DNA of 64,000 bases from Helicobacter burdigaliensis. Lineage in GTDB: Bacteria; Campylobacterota; Campylobacteria; Campylobacterales; Helicobacteraceae. The stretch lies in assembly GCF_003670295.1 (NCBI RefSeq), contig NZ_QXJG01000004.1, forward strand, positions 20,906 through 84,905. Direction: 5' to 3'. The notes under the pieces are model-generated. The model was not told the DNA's origin and made no database searches. It saw nothing but the letters and a program-made list of their open reading frames with translations. Below are positions 19,847 through 28,387 of this stretch, piece after piece (position 1 is the stretch's first letter; every line of letters begins with the position of its first letter). Made by a program: the position numbers and the translations under genes.

Positions 19847-20244
19847 ATTATAAAATATTAAATTTTAATACAAAAAGCGATAATAGAGGAAGTTTAATAG
19901 CTTTAGAAAATTTAAAAGAAATTCCTTTTGGGATAAAGAGAATTTATTATATTTATGATACTAAGCCAGAATTTCCAAGAGGAGCTCACGCGCATAAGGA
20001 GTTGGAACAAGTTTTGATTATGATAGATGGATCATGTGAGATTGTTTTAAATGATGGAAAAAATACTCAAAGTGTGATTTTAAATCGTCCAGATATGGGA
20101 CTTTTTATAGGTAAAAATATATGGCGTGAAATGAAAAACTTTTCTTATGGGGCAAAATTACTTGTAATTGCAAGTGATTTTTATGATGAAAATGAGTATA
20201 TTAGAGATTATGATTTATTTTTGAGGGTGGTAAATGATACATAA
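19843..20244 (+). CDS. dTDP-4-keto-6-deoxyglucose 3,4-ketoisomerase (FdtA/QdtA type)
   Basis: A small cupin enzyme of 133 residues. The sequence [25 protein letters not shown] and [10 protein letters not shown] matches the FdtA/TylM3/QdtA ketoisomerases, which move the keto group from C4 to C3. The His pair in GAHAHKE is the active site. FdtA gives the galacto and QdtA the gluco product; I cannot decide which from sequence. The start is GTG, coupled to rfbB. It overlaps the acyltransferase by 11 nt. Confidence 0.85.
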   Translation: MNYKILNFNTKSDNRGSLIALENLKEIPFGIKRIYYIYDTKPEFPRGAHAHKELEQVLIMIDGSCEIVLNDGKNTQSVILNRPDMGLFIGKNIWREMKNFSYGAKLLVIASDFYDENEYIRDYDLFLRVVNDT

Positions 20245-20704
20245 ATTAGCAGATGTTCAGAGTGAAAATATAGGGAGTGGCACAAAGATTTGGCAATTTT
20301 GTGTAGTTCTTCCTAAGGCAATTATAGGCGAAAACTGCAATATCTGCTCGCATTGCTTTATAGAAAATGATGTTAAAATTGGAAATAATGTTACCATTAA
20401 ATGTGGAGTTCAAATTTGGGATGGGATAGAAATAGAAGATGATGTCTTTATAGGGCCGAATGTAACCTTTTGTAATGATAAATATCCAAGATCTAAGCAA
20501 TATCCTAAGGAATTTTCTAAAACAATTATTAAAAAAGGTGCCAGTATAGGAGCAAATGCAACTATTTTACCAGGTATCACTATAGGGGAAAACGCTATGG
20601 TAGGAGCTGGAGCTATCGTCACTAAAAATATTCCAGCATTTACAAAAATTTTTAACAATGTGAAGCATGTCAAGCAAATTTTATTAGCGGGGGGGGGGGG
20701 ATAA
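20234..20704 (+). CDS. Left-handed beta-helix sugar N- or O-acyltransferase, poly-G at 3' end
   Basis: A 156-residue hexapeptide-repeat acyltransferase (imperfect six-residue repeats from about residue 10 to 140) of the WlbB/FdtC type that acetylates dTDP-3-amino sugars. The catalytic histidine candidate is His38 ([10 protein letters not shown]). The usual C-terminal GNPAK element is absent; instead the frame ends in a G12 run, LLAGGGG then stop. One fewer G would add about 13 residues, one more gives a short IIS tail, so tract length changes the C-terminus. Confidence 0.82.
   Translation: MIHKLADVQSENIGSGTKIWQFCVVLPKAIIGENCNICSHCFIENDVKIGNNVTIKCGVQIWDGIEIEDDVFIGPNVTFCNDKYPRSKQYPKEFSKTIIKKGASIGANATILPGITIGENAMVGAGAIVTKNIPAFTKIFNNVKHVKQILLAGGGG
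20689..20700 (+). repeat. Poly-G tract (G12), putative phase-variation site
   Basis: Twelve consecutive G at the end of the acyltransferase frame, about 50 nt upstream of the frameshifted formyltransferase start. Confidence 0.8.
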
Positions 20705-20752
20705 TCTCCTAATTGTTCTATTTTGTAAGCTTAAGATGTAAAAGGCTATACA

Positions 20753-21567
20753 ATGGTTAAATTTGTATAGCAGGGAAAAACGATATTGCGGTCAATGCAT
20801 TAGAGTTTTTATTAAAGAATTTTTATAGTTGTGATGAGATAGCAATTATTCCTAATGTAATAGATGATGGTAGCGATACTTGGCAAAAATCTCTAGTGAG
20901 ATGTGCCAAAAAGAATAATATAAAAATAATAAATTTAGAAGAGGCTTATAATATTGAAAATTTACTGTTTATATCTTTAGAATTTGATAGAATTATAAAG
21001 CCTAGTAATTTTTTAACTTCAAGATTATTTAATATTCATTTTTCGTTGTTACCTAAATATAAAGGAGTTTATACCTCTATAATGCCTATTTTATTTGGAG
21101 AGGCTAAAAGCGGAGTAAGTCTGCATCGTATTGATGAGGGTATTGATACGGGTGCAATCATTGCTCAAAAGAGCTTTAAAATAGATATAAATGATAGTGC
21201 TAGGGACTTGTATTTTAAATATTTAAAAAATGACTTTCTTTTATTTAAAGCAAATATTGATAAATTAATCGGAAATAACTTTATAGCAATTCCGCAAAAT
21301 AATTTAGAGTCAACTTATTTTTCTAGAAAAGAAATTGATTTAAATTTTGAGATTAATTTTAATAAAACTAGTTTTCAAATTCATAATCAAATTAGAGCTT
21401 TTATATTTAGAGAATATCAGTTACCAAAAATTAAGGATAATAGAATCTGTCAATCAATTTTAACAAATGAATTTGTGGGTAAAAGAGTTTTTGAAGAATA
21501 TGAAAATAGGTTTGAGATTTCTGGTATAGATGGATTTAGAGTGGTGTGTTATAAAAGCATGGATTAA
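20753..21567 (+). pseudogene. dTDP-sugar N-formyltransferase, frameshifted at codon 4-6
   Basis: Resembles the sugar N-formyltransferases that use N10-formyl-tetrahydrofolate (WlaRD/QdtF-like). The catalytic triad region is intact: NIHFSLLPKYKGVYT (Asn and His) and GIDTGAIIAQ (Asp). The 5' end is broken: ATG at 20753 reads MVKFV then TAG, while the next frame reads CIAGKNDIAVNALEFL and continues to the end. One additional T in the TTT at 20762-20764 would restore MVKFCIAGKND. The only standard start in the long frame is GTG at 20896, which would remove about 47 residues of the nucleotide-binding domain. It may be inactive, switchable, or a sequencing error. Confidence 0.75.
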
Positions 21568-21617
21568 TATTAGAAATGTTAGAATTTTTTAAATTTAGGC
21601 AATTTTGAGGTATTTGA

Positions 21618-22619
21618 GTGTTTAAAATTTCAATCATTATGGCTTGTTATAACTCTGCTGCTTATCTACAGAGAAGCATAGGTTCTGTTTTAAAACAAAC
21701 TTATCAAAATTGGGAATTAATATGTGTAGATGATGAATCTAATGATGGAACATATGATAAGTTGTTGGAATTTTCTAGAAAAGATAATAGAGTAAAAGTT
21801 TTTAGTAAAAAGAATAGTGGAATGGCTGCGCCTAATTTTAATTTTGCATTAGATTATGTTAGTGGAGATTTTATATTTGTATTGGGACATGACGATGAAA
21901 TAAATAGTATTTGTTTGGAAAGTTTTATAAAAAGATATGATGAAATAGGAGATGAAGAGATAGATGCTATTGTGCCTAGAAGTGTAATGCACTTTCCAGA
22001 AGATACAAGGAAAAATTGGATGTTATGTGGCATAGATAGAAAGTTAGAGACAGAAAATAAAGTATTAAGTGGTTTGGAAGCTTTTGAGTTAAGTATTTTT
22101 TGGAAAATATCTGGTTTTGCCTTTTTTAGAGCAGATATTGTCAAAAAGCTTGGTTTCTATGAAGAAGGTATGAATGGTGATGAATATTCATGTAGAGAGT
22201 TTTTTTTAAACTCTAGAAAAGTGGCTTTTGTTAGAGAGGGAATTTATAAATATTATCAGCTAGAAACAAGTATTACCAAAAAGCTGAGCCCCAAAATTTT
22301 TGATACCTATAAGACATTTTATAGGTTGGAAGAATTGGCTAAAAAAAATAACCTTAAGTCATCTTTGATTAAAAAAATTAATAAAGAAAGATATGCGCAG
22401 GCTTATAATTTATGGGAAAAATATTTGAAAAATAAGTATCTTTTTTCACAAGAAGAGTTACAAAAGATAGAGAGGCATTTTGAGGAAAACTATCGACTTT
22501 TAATGCCATATAAAACTTTTAAAGATTTGTTTTTTAGAAAAAGTAGGGATAGGAGGGGCAAGTCTATCGTGATTCTTGATAGCCTAAAATTCTATTATAA
22601 AAAGTTAAAAAATGTCTAA
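21618..22619 (+). CDS. Family 2 glycosyltransferase
   Basis: GT-A fold transferase of 333 residues. ISIIMACYNSAAYLQRSIGSVLKQTYQNWEL is the family 2 N-terminus in pattern, and FVLGHDDEIN supplies the acidic donor motif. The start is GTG at 21618 with GAGG about 9 nt upstream. No membrane helix is apparent. It overlaps the next family 2 transferase by 8 nt. Donor and acceptor unknown; likely adds one sugar to the glycan made by this locus. Confidence 0.88.
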   Translation: MFKISIIMACYNSAAYLQRSIGSVLKQTYQNWELICVDDESNDGTYDKLLEFSRKDNRVKVFSKKNSGMAAPNFNFALDYVSGDFIFVLGHDDEINSICLESFIKRYDEIGDEEIDAIVPRSVMHFPEDTRKNWMLCGIDRKLETENKVLSGLEAFELSIFWKISGFAFFRADIVKKLGFYEEGMNGDEYSCREFFLNSRKVAFVREGIYKYYQLETSITKKLSPKIFDTYKTFYRLEELAKKNNLKSSLIKKINKERYAQAYNLWEKYLKNKYLFSQEELQKIERHFEENYRLLMPYKTFKDLFFRKSRDRRGKSIVILDSLKFYYKKLKNV

Positions 22620-23676
22620 AATTTCCATTTTAACTCCTTGTTATAATCATGAAAAATATATTAAGGATTATTTACAGAGTGTATTAAATCAAACTTTTGG
22701 TGATTTTGAATTAATTATCGTTGATGATTGTTCTAGTGATAGAAGCGTAGAGGAGATAGAGAAATTTCATGATAAGAGAATTAAGCTAATAAGGCACTCT
22801 TTTAATAAAGGTATCAATGCAGGTTTAAATACAGCATTTGCAAATTCTAGTGGAGAGTTTATTGTCTTTATGGCAAGCGATGATGTATTTATGCCTAATG
22901 CCTTAGAGGTTTTGTATAAGGCTTTAAGCCAAAGTGAAGCGATAGTGGCATATCCTAGAACTTTATGGATTGATGAAAACAATAAAATCATCAAAACAAA
23001 TCATAAAGAAGCTTATCAAGATAGAATAGAGCTCTTACATCATTTTTTTATGAAAGGAAATGGGCTTACTTCGCCTGGAATGATGATTAAAAGGGAGTTT
23101 TGTGACTTTTTTCCTTTGCAAAATTCCATATGTAATCAGCAAGATACACAAATTCACATTGATTTGCTTTTAAGAGGAGAGCCTATTTTTATAGAAGAAC
23201 CACTTATAAAATATAGAAGAGATTCTAAAGGTGGAAATATTAGTAGTATTAGTTTATCTACACAAATGCGGGAGAGCTTGGAAAAGTCTAGCGTTATGGA
23301 TACTTTTTTGCAATGCAAAGATATTGAACTTTTAAAAAAGATATTTAAAGATGAAATTAAAATGCTTGATTTTGAGCCATCTAGTGATATTTTAGAATTT
23401 TTTATGGGCAGAATGGCACTTTTATCGCCTAAAAAAGAACAACAAGTTTGGGGTTATCATAAAATTATGCACTTTTATAGTGATATAAAAAATGTAGAAA
23501 TTTTAAAAGAAAAATATAGCTTTACTTTTAAAGAATATTTGGGATTGGTAAAAGAAATAAAACAAGATGAAATAGTGCAAAAATATAAAAAATATAAGAA
23601 GCTTTTTAATGAAAGTGTGGCTTTGATTGTCGTTTTAACGATTGTTATAATATGGCTAGGAGTAAAAAATGCGTGA
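22612..23676 (+). CDS. Family 2 glycosyltransferase with C-terminal hydrophobic tail
   Basis: A 354-residue transferase: ISILTPCYNHEKYI and VDDCSSDRSVEEI at the start, ASDDVFMPNA as the acidic site. A single hydrophobic segment at the extreme C-terminus (SVALIVVLTIVIIWLGV) probably anchors it to the inner membrane. It overlaps its neighbours by 8 nt on both sides, so all are translated from one mRNA. Confidence 0.88.
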   Translation: MSKISILTPCYNHEKYIKDYLQSVLNQTFGDFELIIVDDCSSDRSVEEIEKFHDKRIKLIRHSFNKGINAGLNTAFANSSGEFIVFMASDDVFMPNALEVLYKALSQSEAIVAYPRTLWIDENNKIIKTNHKEAYQDRIELLHHFFMKGNGLTSPGMMIKREFCDFFPLQNSICNQQDTQIHIDLLLRGEPIFIEEPLIKYRRDSKGGNISSISLSTQMRESLEKSSVMDTFLQCKDIELLKKIFKDEIKMLDFEPSSDILEFFMGRMALLSPKKEQQVWGYHKIMHFYSDIKNVEILKEKYSFTFKEYLGLVKEIKQDEIVQKYKKYKKLFNESVALIVVLTIVIIWLGVKNA

Positions 23677-24616
23677 TGATTTAGTGATTATTAGAGTGGA
23701 TGGCGGTATTGCAAGTCAAATTGATTTTATAGCACTTGGACTAGAGTTTGAGGCAAGAGGACATAGGGTAAAGTATGATATTAGTTGGTTTGAAGAGTGT
23801 GGGGGGGGGGCATATAATATGAAAAATGGCTATGATAAGTCCTATGATATTACTTTTGATATTCCAAAAGCATTCCCTAAAATTAAATGTGATATAGCAA
23901 CAAAAGAGGAAATAGAGCATTATAGGAAAAGATATTTTATTGATGATGAAGAGGTTGCAAGATATATTCCTCCTTTGTATGTTGGCGGTTATTTAGGGAG
24001 AAATTACAGTGTAAAATTTAAGAATTTTTTAATTGATAATTTTGTACCAAAGGAAGTAGAAGAGAGCAATACAGCCTTTTATTTGCTATTAACAGATATT
24101 ATGAATACAGATTCATGCGGAATACATATTAGAAGGGGTGATTTGGCTAAACCTCATTTTTACTATGGTAATCCAATAAGCGTTGATTATTTTGCGAAAA
24201 ATATAGAGCTTGTATTAAAATTACAACCAAAAACCACTTTTTATCTTTTTAGTGATGATTTGCAATGGATAGAGAAATATATTGTCCCCTTATTTGGTCA
24301 TAGTAAATTTAGAATATGTAATGTTAATAGTGCAGATAAGGGTTACTTAGACCTTTATCTGTTAAGTAAGTGTAAATTGATGATAGGTTCACAAGGCAGT
24401 ATGGCAAGATTTGCTAAAATTTTATCTCCTAGCGATCCATTGTTAATAGTTCCAAGGCAAATAAAAATGAAAAATACAATTGCAACATGCTGGAATGAGG
24501 ATGATATACATGAGGGTTATAAAGCAGATCCAGTTAATCTAACGATATTAAATAAGATTCGTCTTAAGTTATTCAAATATTTAAGAAACAAACTGATGCA
24601 AAAAGGAATTTTATAA
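23669..24616 (+). CDS. Alpha-1,2-fucosyltransferase-like (GT11), phase-variable, ON
   Basis: A 315-residue GT11-like transferase. The HIRRGD motif ([15 protein letters not shown]), the FSDD segment and the late [16 protein letters not shown] region fit GDP-fucose-dependent alpha-1,2-transferases used for Lewis-type or related glycans. Residues 45-47 are GGG encoded by a ten-G run (23801-23810). The frame is open as sequenced; one G more or less would truncate the protein to about 50-60 residues. The stop overlaps the next start (TAATG). Confidence 0.8.
   Translation: MRDDLVIIRVDGGIASQIDFIALGLEFEARGHRVKYDISWFEECGGGAYNMKNGYDKSYDITFDIPKAFPKIKCDIATKEEIEHYRKRYFIDDEEVARYIPPLYVGGYLGRNYSVKFKNFLIDNFVPKEVEESNTAFYLLLTDIMNTDSCGIHIRRGDLAKPHFYYGNPISVDYFAKNIELVLKLQPKTTFYLFSDDLQWIEKYIVPLFGHSKFRICNVNSADKGYLDLYLLSKCKLMIGSQGSMARFAKILSPSDPLLIVPRQIKMKNTIATCWNEDDIHEGYKADPVNLTILNKIRLKLFKYLRNKLMQKGIL
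23801..23810 (+). repeat. Poly-G tract (G10), putative phase-variation site
   Basis: Ten consecutive G early in the GT11-like gene (codons 45-47 plus one base), the typical location for on/off switching. Confidence 0.85.
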
Positions 24617-25704
24617 TGATACCCTTTTTAGATCTACACAAAATTAATCAGCGTTTTGAAGAAAAAATAGAGCAGGTTTTTAAAGAAGTTTTGGATAGTG
24701 GCTGGTATCTTTTAGGAGAAAAAAATAGGATTTTTGAAGAGAATTTTGCAAAATATTGTGGGGTAAAAAGATGTATAGGTGTAGCAAATGGACTAGATGC
24801 GTTGCGTTTGGCAATAAAAGCCTATGAATTTCCACAAGATAGCGAGATAATCGTCCCTGCCAACACTTATATAGCTTCTATTTTGGCTATTAGTGATTGC
24901 GGGTTGAAACCTATTTTAGTGGAACCAAGTCTTGAAACATATAATATTGATGTGGATTTAATTGAAGAAAAAATTACCCCAAAAACTAGAGCGATTTTAG
25001 TGGTGCATTTATATGGGCAAGTGGTGGAAATGGCAAAAATTTGGGAGCTTGCAAAGAAATATAATTTAAAAATCATTGAAGATAGTGCTCAAGCTCATGG
25101 TGCAATGTATCAAGGTAAAAGAGCAGGGAGTTTAGGAGATGTATCAGGGTTTTCTTTCTATCCGGGTAAGAATCTTGGTGCATTGGGTGATGGAGGTTGT
25201 GTTACTACAAATAATGAAGATTTAGCTATTAAAATTAGGGTATTAGGAAATTATGGCTCGCTTGTAAAATATGAAAATATTTATAAGGGGTTAAATTCGC
25301 GACTTGATGAGATCCAAGCAGCTATTTTGGATATAAAATTAAAAAGTTTAGATGAAGATAATAAAAGGCGTCGCCATATCGCAAAAATCTATCGAGAAAA
25401 TATAAAAAATGATGCTATTGTTCTCCCGCAAACTTATGATGAGAAAGCACATGTTTGGCATTTGTTTGTAATCCGCACGCAAACTAGGAAAAAGTTACAA
25501 GAATACTTAAAGGCTAGAGGCATTCAAACGCTTATTCATTATCCTATCCCACCCCATAAACAAAATGCTTATAAAGAGTGGAATAGCCTTAGCTATCCCA
25601 TTACAGAAAAGATTCATAAAGAAGTCTTGTCTTTGCCTATTTCTCCTATATTAACAGATGATGAAGCGTATAAAGTGGCGGAAGCTGTAAATTACTTTAA
25701 TTGA
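24616..25704 (+). CDS. dTDP-3-keto-6-deoxyhexose aminotransferase (DegT/DnrJ/EryC1 family)
   Basis: PLP-dependent aminotransferase of 362 residues, FdtB/QdtB type. [11 protein letters not shown] opens the family; EDSAQAHGA holds the PLP ring contact Asp, and [14 protein letters not shown] contains the Schiff-base lysine near residue 185. It would place the 3-amino group on the ketoisomerase product, giving dTDP-3-amino-3,6-dideoxyhexose for the acyl- and formyltransferases. It lies at the end of the glycan locus, convergent with rny, leaving 5 bp between the two stops. Confidence 0.9.
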   Translation: MIPFLDLHKINQRFEEKIEQVFKEVLDSGWYLLGEKNRIFEENFAKYCGVKRCIGVANGLDALRLAIKAYEFPQDSEIIVPANTYIASILAISDCGLKPILVEPSLETYNIDVDLIEEKITPKTRAILVVHLYGQVVEMAKIWELAKKYNLKIIEDSAQAHGAMYQGKRAGSLGDVSGFSFYPGKNLGALGDGGCVTTNNEDLAIKIRVLGNYGSLVKYENIYKGLNSRLDEIQAAILDIKLKSLDEDNKRRRHIAKIYRENIKNDAIVLPQTYDEKAHVWHLFVIRTQTRKKLQEYLKARGIQTLIHYPIPPHKQNAYKEWNSLSYPITEKIHKEVLSLPISPILTDDEAYKVAEAVNYFN

Positions 25705-25709
25705 TATTT

Positions 25710-27227
25710 TTACCCTGCTATCGCATAAGCGCGCATTTCGCGTATCACGCTAACTTTAATCTCTCCTGGATATTGCACTTTGCTTTCAATCTCTTTTGCG
25801 ATTTCTCTAGCAAGCAGATAGGATTCATCATCACTAATCTCATCGGCTTTGACGATTACGCGTATTTCGCGTCCTGCATTGATTGCATAGGCATGGAGCA
25901 CACCAAGCTTAGAAGTGGCAATGCTCTCTATCTCGCTAACGCGTTTTAGGTAGGTTTCTAGCACTTCACGCCTTGCACCTGGGCGTGCAGCTGAAAGTGC
26001 ATCTGCTGCACAAACTGCGGCTGCTTCTATGCTTTTTATCTCTTCATCGCCATGGTGAGAGAGAATTGCATTTAATACGGTGGGGTGCTCGTTATATCTT
26101 CTGCAAATTTCAGCACCTAGTTCTACATGTGTTCCTTTAAATTCATGGGTGCGTGCCTTGCCTATATCGTGCAGTAATCCTGCACGCGTTGCAAGTAAGC
26201 AATCTCCCCCAAGCTCTGCTGCAATGATCCCTGCTAAATTTGCAACTTCTAGTGAGTGTGCAAGTGTATTTTGTCCATAGCTTGCACGGTAGCGGAGCTT
26301 TCCGATAAGCTTTTTGATTTCAGGGTGTATATTGTTTAGTCCTAGATCAAAAGTAATTCTATCGCCTTCATTATAGATTTCCTCCTCAAATTCATCATAG
26401 CATTTTTGATAGGTTTCTTCTATTTTAGAGGGTTGTATTCTTCCATCTTCTACTAATTTTTCTATGGTTTTTACAGCGATGGCTCTGCGATAGAGGTTGT
26501 GTGAACTTACAATAATAACACCCGGAGTATCATCAATGATAATATCCACACCACAAATCATTTCTAAAGATTTGATATTGCGTCCTTCTTTGCCTATGAT
26601 TCTAGCCTTTAAATCATCACTTGGAAGCACGATTGTGTGGATGAGGCGTTCTGCTGCAAATTCTCCTGCAAAGCGTGTTGTGGCTTGTGCTAGGATAAAA
26701 TTCGCTTTTTGTTTGATTTCTTTTTTGGCTTCTTCTTCGTAAGTTCTTGCGAGTTTTGCAAACTCATGTTTGTATTCTTCTTTTAGTTGTTCTAGCAAGA
26801 TTTCTTTGGCTTCATTTTTAGAGAGATAGCAAACATCTTGGGCTTTATGGATAAGCTCTTCTAGGGTTTTTTTGTATTGTTGTTTTAGATGTTTGATGGC
26901 TTTTTTATCATCTTGTAAGATGCGTTTTTCTTTTTCTAATTCTAGTTTTTCTAATTCTAGTTTTTGTGTGGCTTTTAATTTTTCCTTTTCAAATTGCAAG
27001 TTTGCATTTTTATATTTTTCTTTTTCTTCTAGCTCCAATTCCTTTGCCTTGATTGTGGCTTCTTGTAGCTTCCTTTCTGCTTCGTGTTCAATTGCTTTTG
27101 CTTTAGCTTGTGAGTTAGCTAAGAGAACTTCAGAACTACTGCGTGAGAGCCTCTTTGATATGATGTAGCTTCCTCCTCCTGCTAGAAATGCGGAGAGAAT
27201 GGAGCTTGTTACAATCCAAGTTACCAT
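25710..27227 (-). CDS. rny: Ribonuclease Y
   Basis: Membrane-bound endoribonuclease that starts mRNA decay. An N-terminal transmembrane helix (about residues 3-24) is followed by a long charged coiled coil (about 35-175), a KH domain containing IIGKEGRNIKSLEMICGVD, and an HD domain with NTLAHSLEVANLAG and LLHDIGKA. The 505-residue length is normal. Its start lies inside the 3' end of the upstream cyclo-ligase-like gene; the RBS AAAGGG is 6 nt before the ATG. Confidence 0.95.
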   Translation of the reverse strand: MVTWIVTSSILSAFLAGGGSYIISKRLSRSSSEVLLANSQAKAKAIEHEAERKLQEATIKAKELELEEKEKYKNANLQFEKEKLKATQKLELEKLELEKEKRILQDDKKAIKHLKQQYKKTLEELIHKAQDVCYLSKNEAKEILLEQLKEEYKHEFAKLARTYEEEAKKEIKQKANFILAQATTRFAGEFAAERLIHTIVLPSDDLKARIIGKEGRNIKSLEMICGVDIIIDDTPGVIIVSSHNLYRRAIAVKTIEKLVEDGRIQPSKIEETYQKCYDEFEEEIYNEGDRITFDLGLNNIHPEIKKLIGKLRYRASYGQNTLAHSLEVANLAGIIAAELGGDCLLATRAGLLHDIGKARTHEFKGTHVELGAEICRRYNEHPTVLNAILSHHGDEEIKSIEAAAVCAADALSAARPGARREVLETYLKRVSEIESIATSKLGVLHAYAINAGREIRVIVKADEISDDESYLLAREIAKEIESKVQYPGEIKVSVIREMRAYAIAG

Positions 27228-27819
27228 GGTTTTTCCCTTTAAGTTTCAAGGATAAAAAAGGTGTGATAAATGAAGAAGCTTGTATGTCGTGAGATTGTGT
27301 AATGGAAGAATGAGTATAGTTGAAAGCACGACAAATAAAGATATTATAAGGTTTATTTTTTAAAGAGTAAAAAGCTCTATCATACATACCTTTACCAAAT
27401 CCTATGCGTTTAAAATTTTGATCCATTCCAATTACAGGTATTATAGCTATATCTATTTTTTTGCTGGGATTAGAAGAATTTGGAGGCTCATAAACTCCAA
27501 ATGCTTTTTTCTGTAATGGAAGTCTAAATTTTACCATTTTAAAGCCAAAATTGTGCATAAAGGGAAGAAAAATTTTAACATTTTGTTGCTTTTTGTAATA
27601 GTAAAGTAGTTTTTTGCAATTAAATTCTAGCGCCAAAGGGTAATAAAAAAGGATATTTAATGGCTTATTACCCTTTTTTAGTTTATTATTTTTAATAATA
27701 TTATGCAGTTCTTTTGTGAGTTGTTTTTGGATTTTATAATCCAGTGCAATTTTATTTTTAGAATGCTTTATTTTTGTGAGCTTATCTTTAAAAAGTTGTC
27801 TAAAAATCGCTTTTTGCAC
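27136..27819 (-). CDS. 5-formyltetrahydrofolate cyclo-ligase-like protein
   Basis: Resembles MTHFS, which converts 5-formyl-THF to 5,10-methenyl-THF with ATP. The basic N-terminus (KAIFRQLFKDKLTKIKHSK), IIPVIGMDQNFKRIGFGKGMYDR and the SHDIQASSFITP end are recognisable; the glycine-rich GFGKGMYDR is the ATP/substrate loop. The usual family end is reached near residue 188. The remaining roughly 40 basic residues overlap the rny 5' region by 92 nt and may be unselected read-through. It overlaps the upstream membrane-protein gene by 20 nt. Confidence 0.78.
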   Translation of the reverse strand: MQKAIFRQLFKDKLTKIKHSKNKIALDYKIQKQLTKELHNIIKNNKLKKGNKPLNILFYYPLALEFNCKKLLYYYKKQQNVKIFLPFMHNFGFKMVKFRLPLQKKAFGVYEPPNSSNPSKKIDIAIIPVIGMDQNFKRIGFGKGMYDRAFYSLKNKPYNIFICRAFNYTHSSITQSHDIQASSFITPFLSLKLKGKNHGNLDCNKLHSLRISSRRRKLHHIKEALTQ

Positions 27820-28387
27820 TTTTATTCCTTTTGTTTAGTGAGATTATAAGGGTTATAAAAACAAAGCATTGTATCAAAAGAAGTGCAAAATGCAGGTAAT
27901 AAACTTGCAAAATCTTATCTTTAATCTCTAAAGATTCTAATATAAAATAAAAGCAAAATGCTAAGAAAAGTCCTGCTAAATAGCCGCTTTGTTTGAGTTT
28001 GTCAAAGTTGGCTAGAATCTCTTTTTGATGAAAGATTAATGTTTCGCTTCGCACAAGATAATCCCCAAAAATAAAGCTAAGCTGATAAAGACTATAAACT
28101 AAAATAGCCCCTTTAAATGTATTTGGAAATAATAAAAAGGCTAAAACATATAAAAAGGGGATAATTTCTATAAAAACCAAAATTTTTTTATAGGGTTTTT
28201 CTTTTATGAGTTGTGTATAAAATAGGGTTAAAATAAAAGCACAAAGTGCAAGCAAAATGCCCCCTATGGAATAAACTTTAGGGGGTAAGGGCGAATAGAT
28301 AGTAAAAATAGTTCCCAAAGCAACCCCACTAAAAAGGGAATTACTAAACTTATATAAATAATAAAAGGGTAATAAAAAATTTTGCAT
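27800..28387 (-). CDS. Integral membrane protein, function unknown
   Basis: A 195-residue hydrophobic protein with about six transmembrane segments and Phe/Leu/Tyr-rich helices. There is no motif I can assign; it could be half the size of an MFS-type transporter. Its start shares one base with the TonB receptor stop (TAATG) and it overlaps the cyclo-ligase gene by 20 nt, so it belongs to the receptor operon. A role in handling the imported ligand is possible but only by position. Confidence 0.7.
   Translation of the reverse strand: MQNFLLPFYYLYKFSNSLFSGVALGTIFTIYSPLPPKVYSIGGILLALCAFILTLFYTQLIKEKPYKKILVFIEIIPFLYVLAFLLFPNTFKGAILVYSLYQLSFIFGDYLVRSETLIFHQKEILANFDKLKQSGYLAGLFLAFCFYFILESLEIKDKILQVYYLHFALLLIQCFVFITLIISLNKRNKSAKSDF

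Noticed and set aside
20705..20752. Possible separate short gene between the acyltransferase and formyltransferase
   Set aside because: Only alternative tails of the acyltransferase and the formyltransferase RBS fit here.
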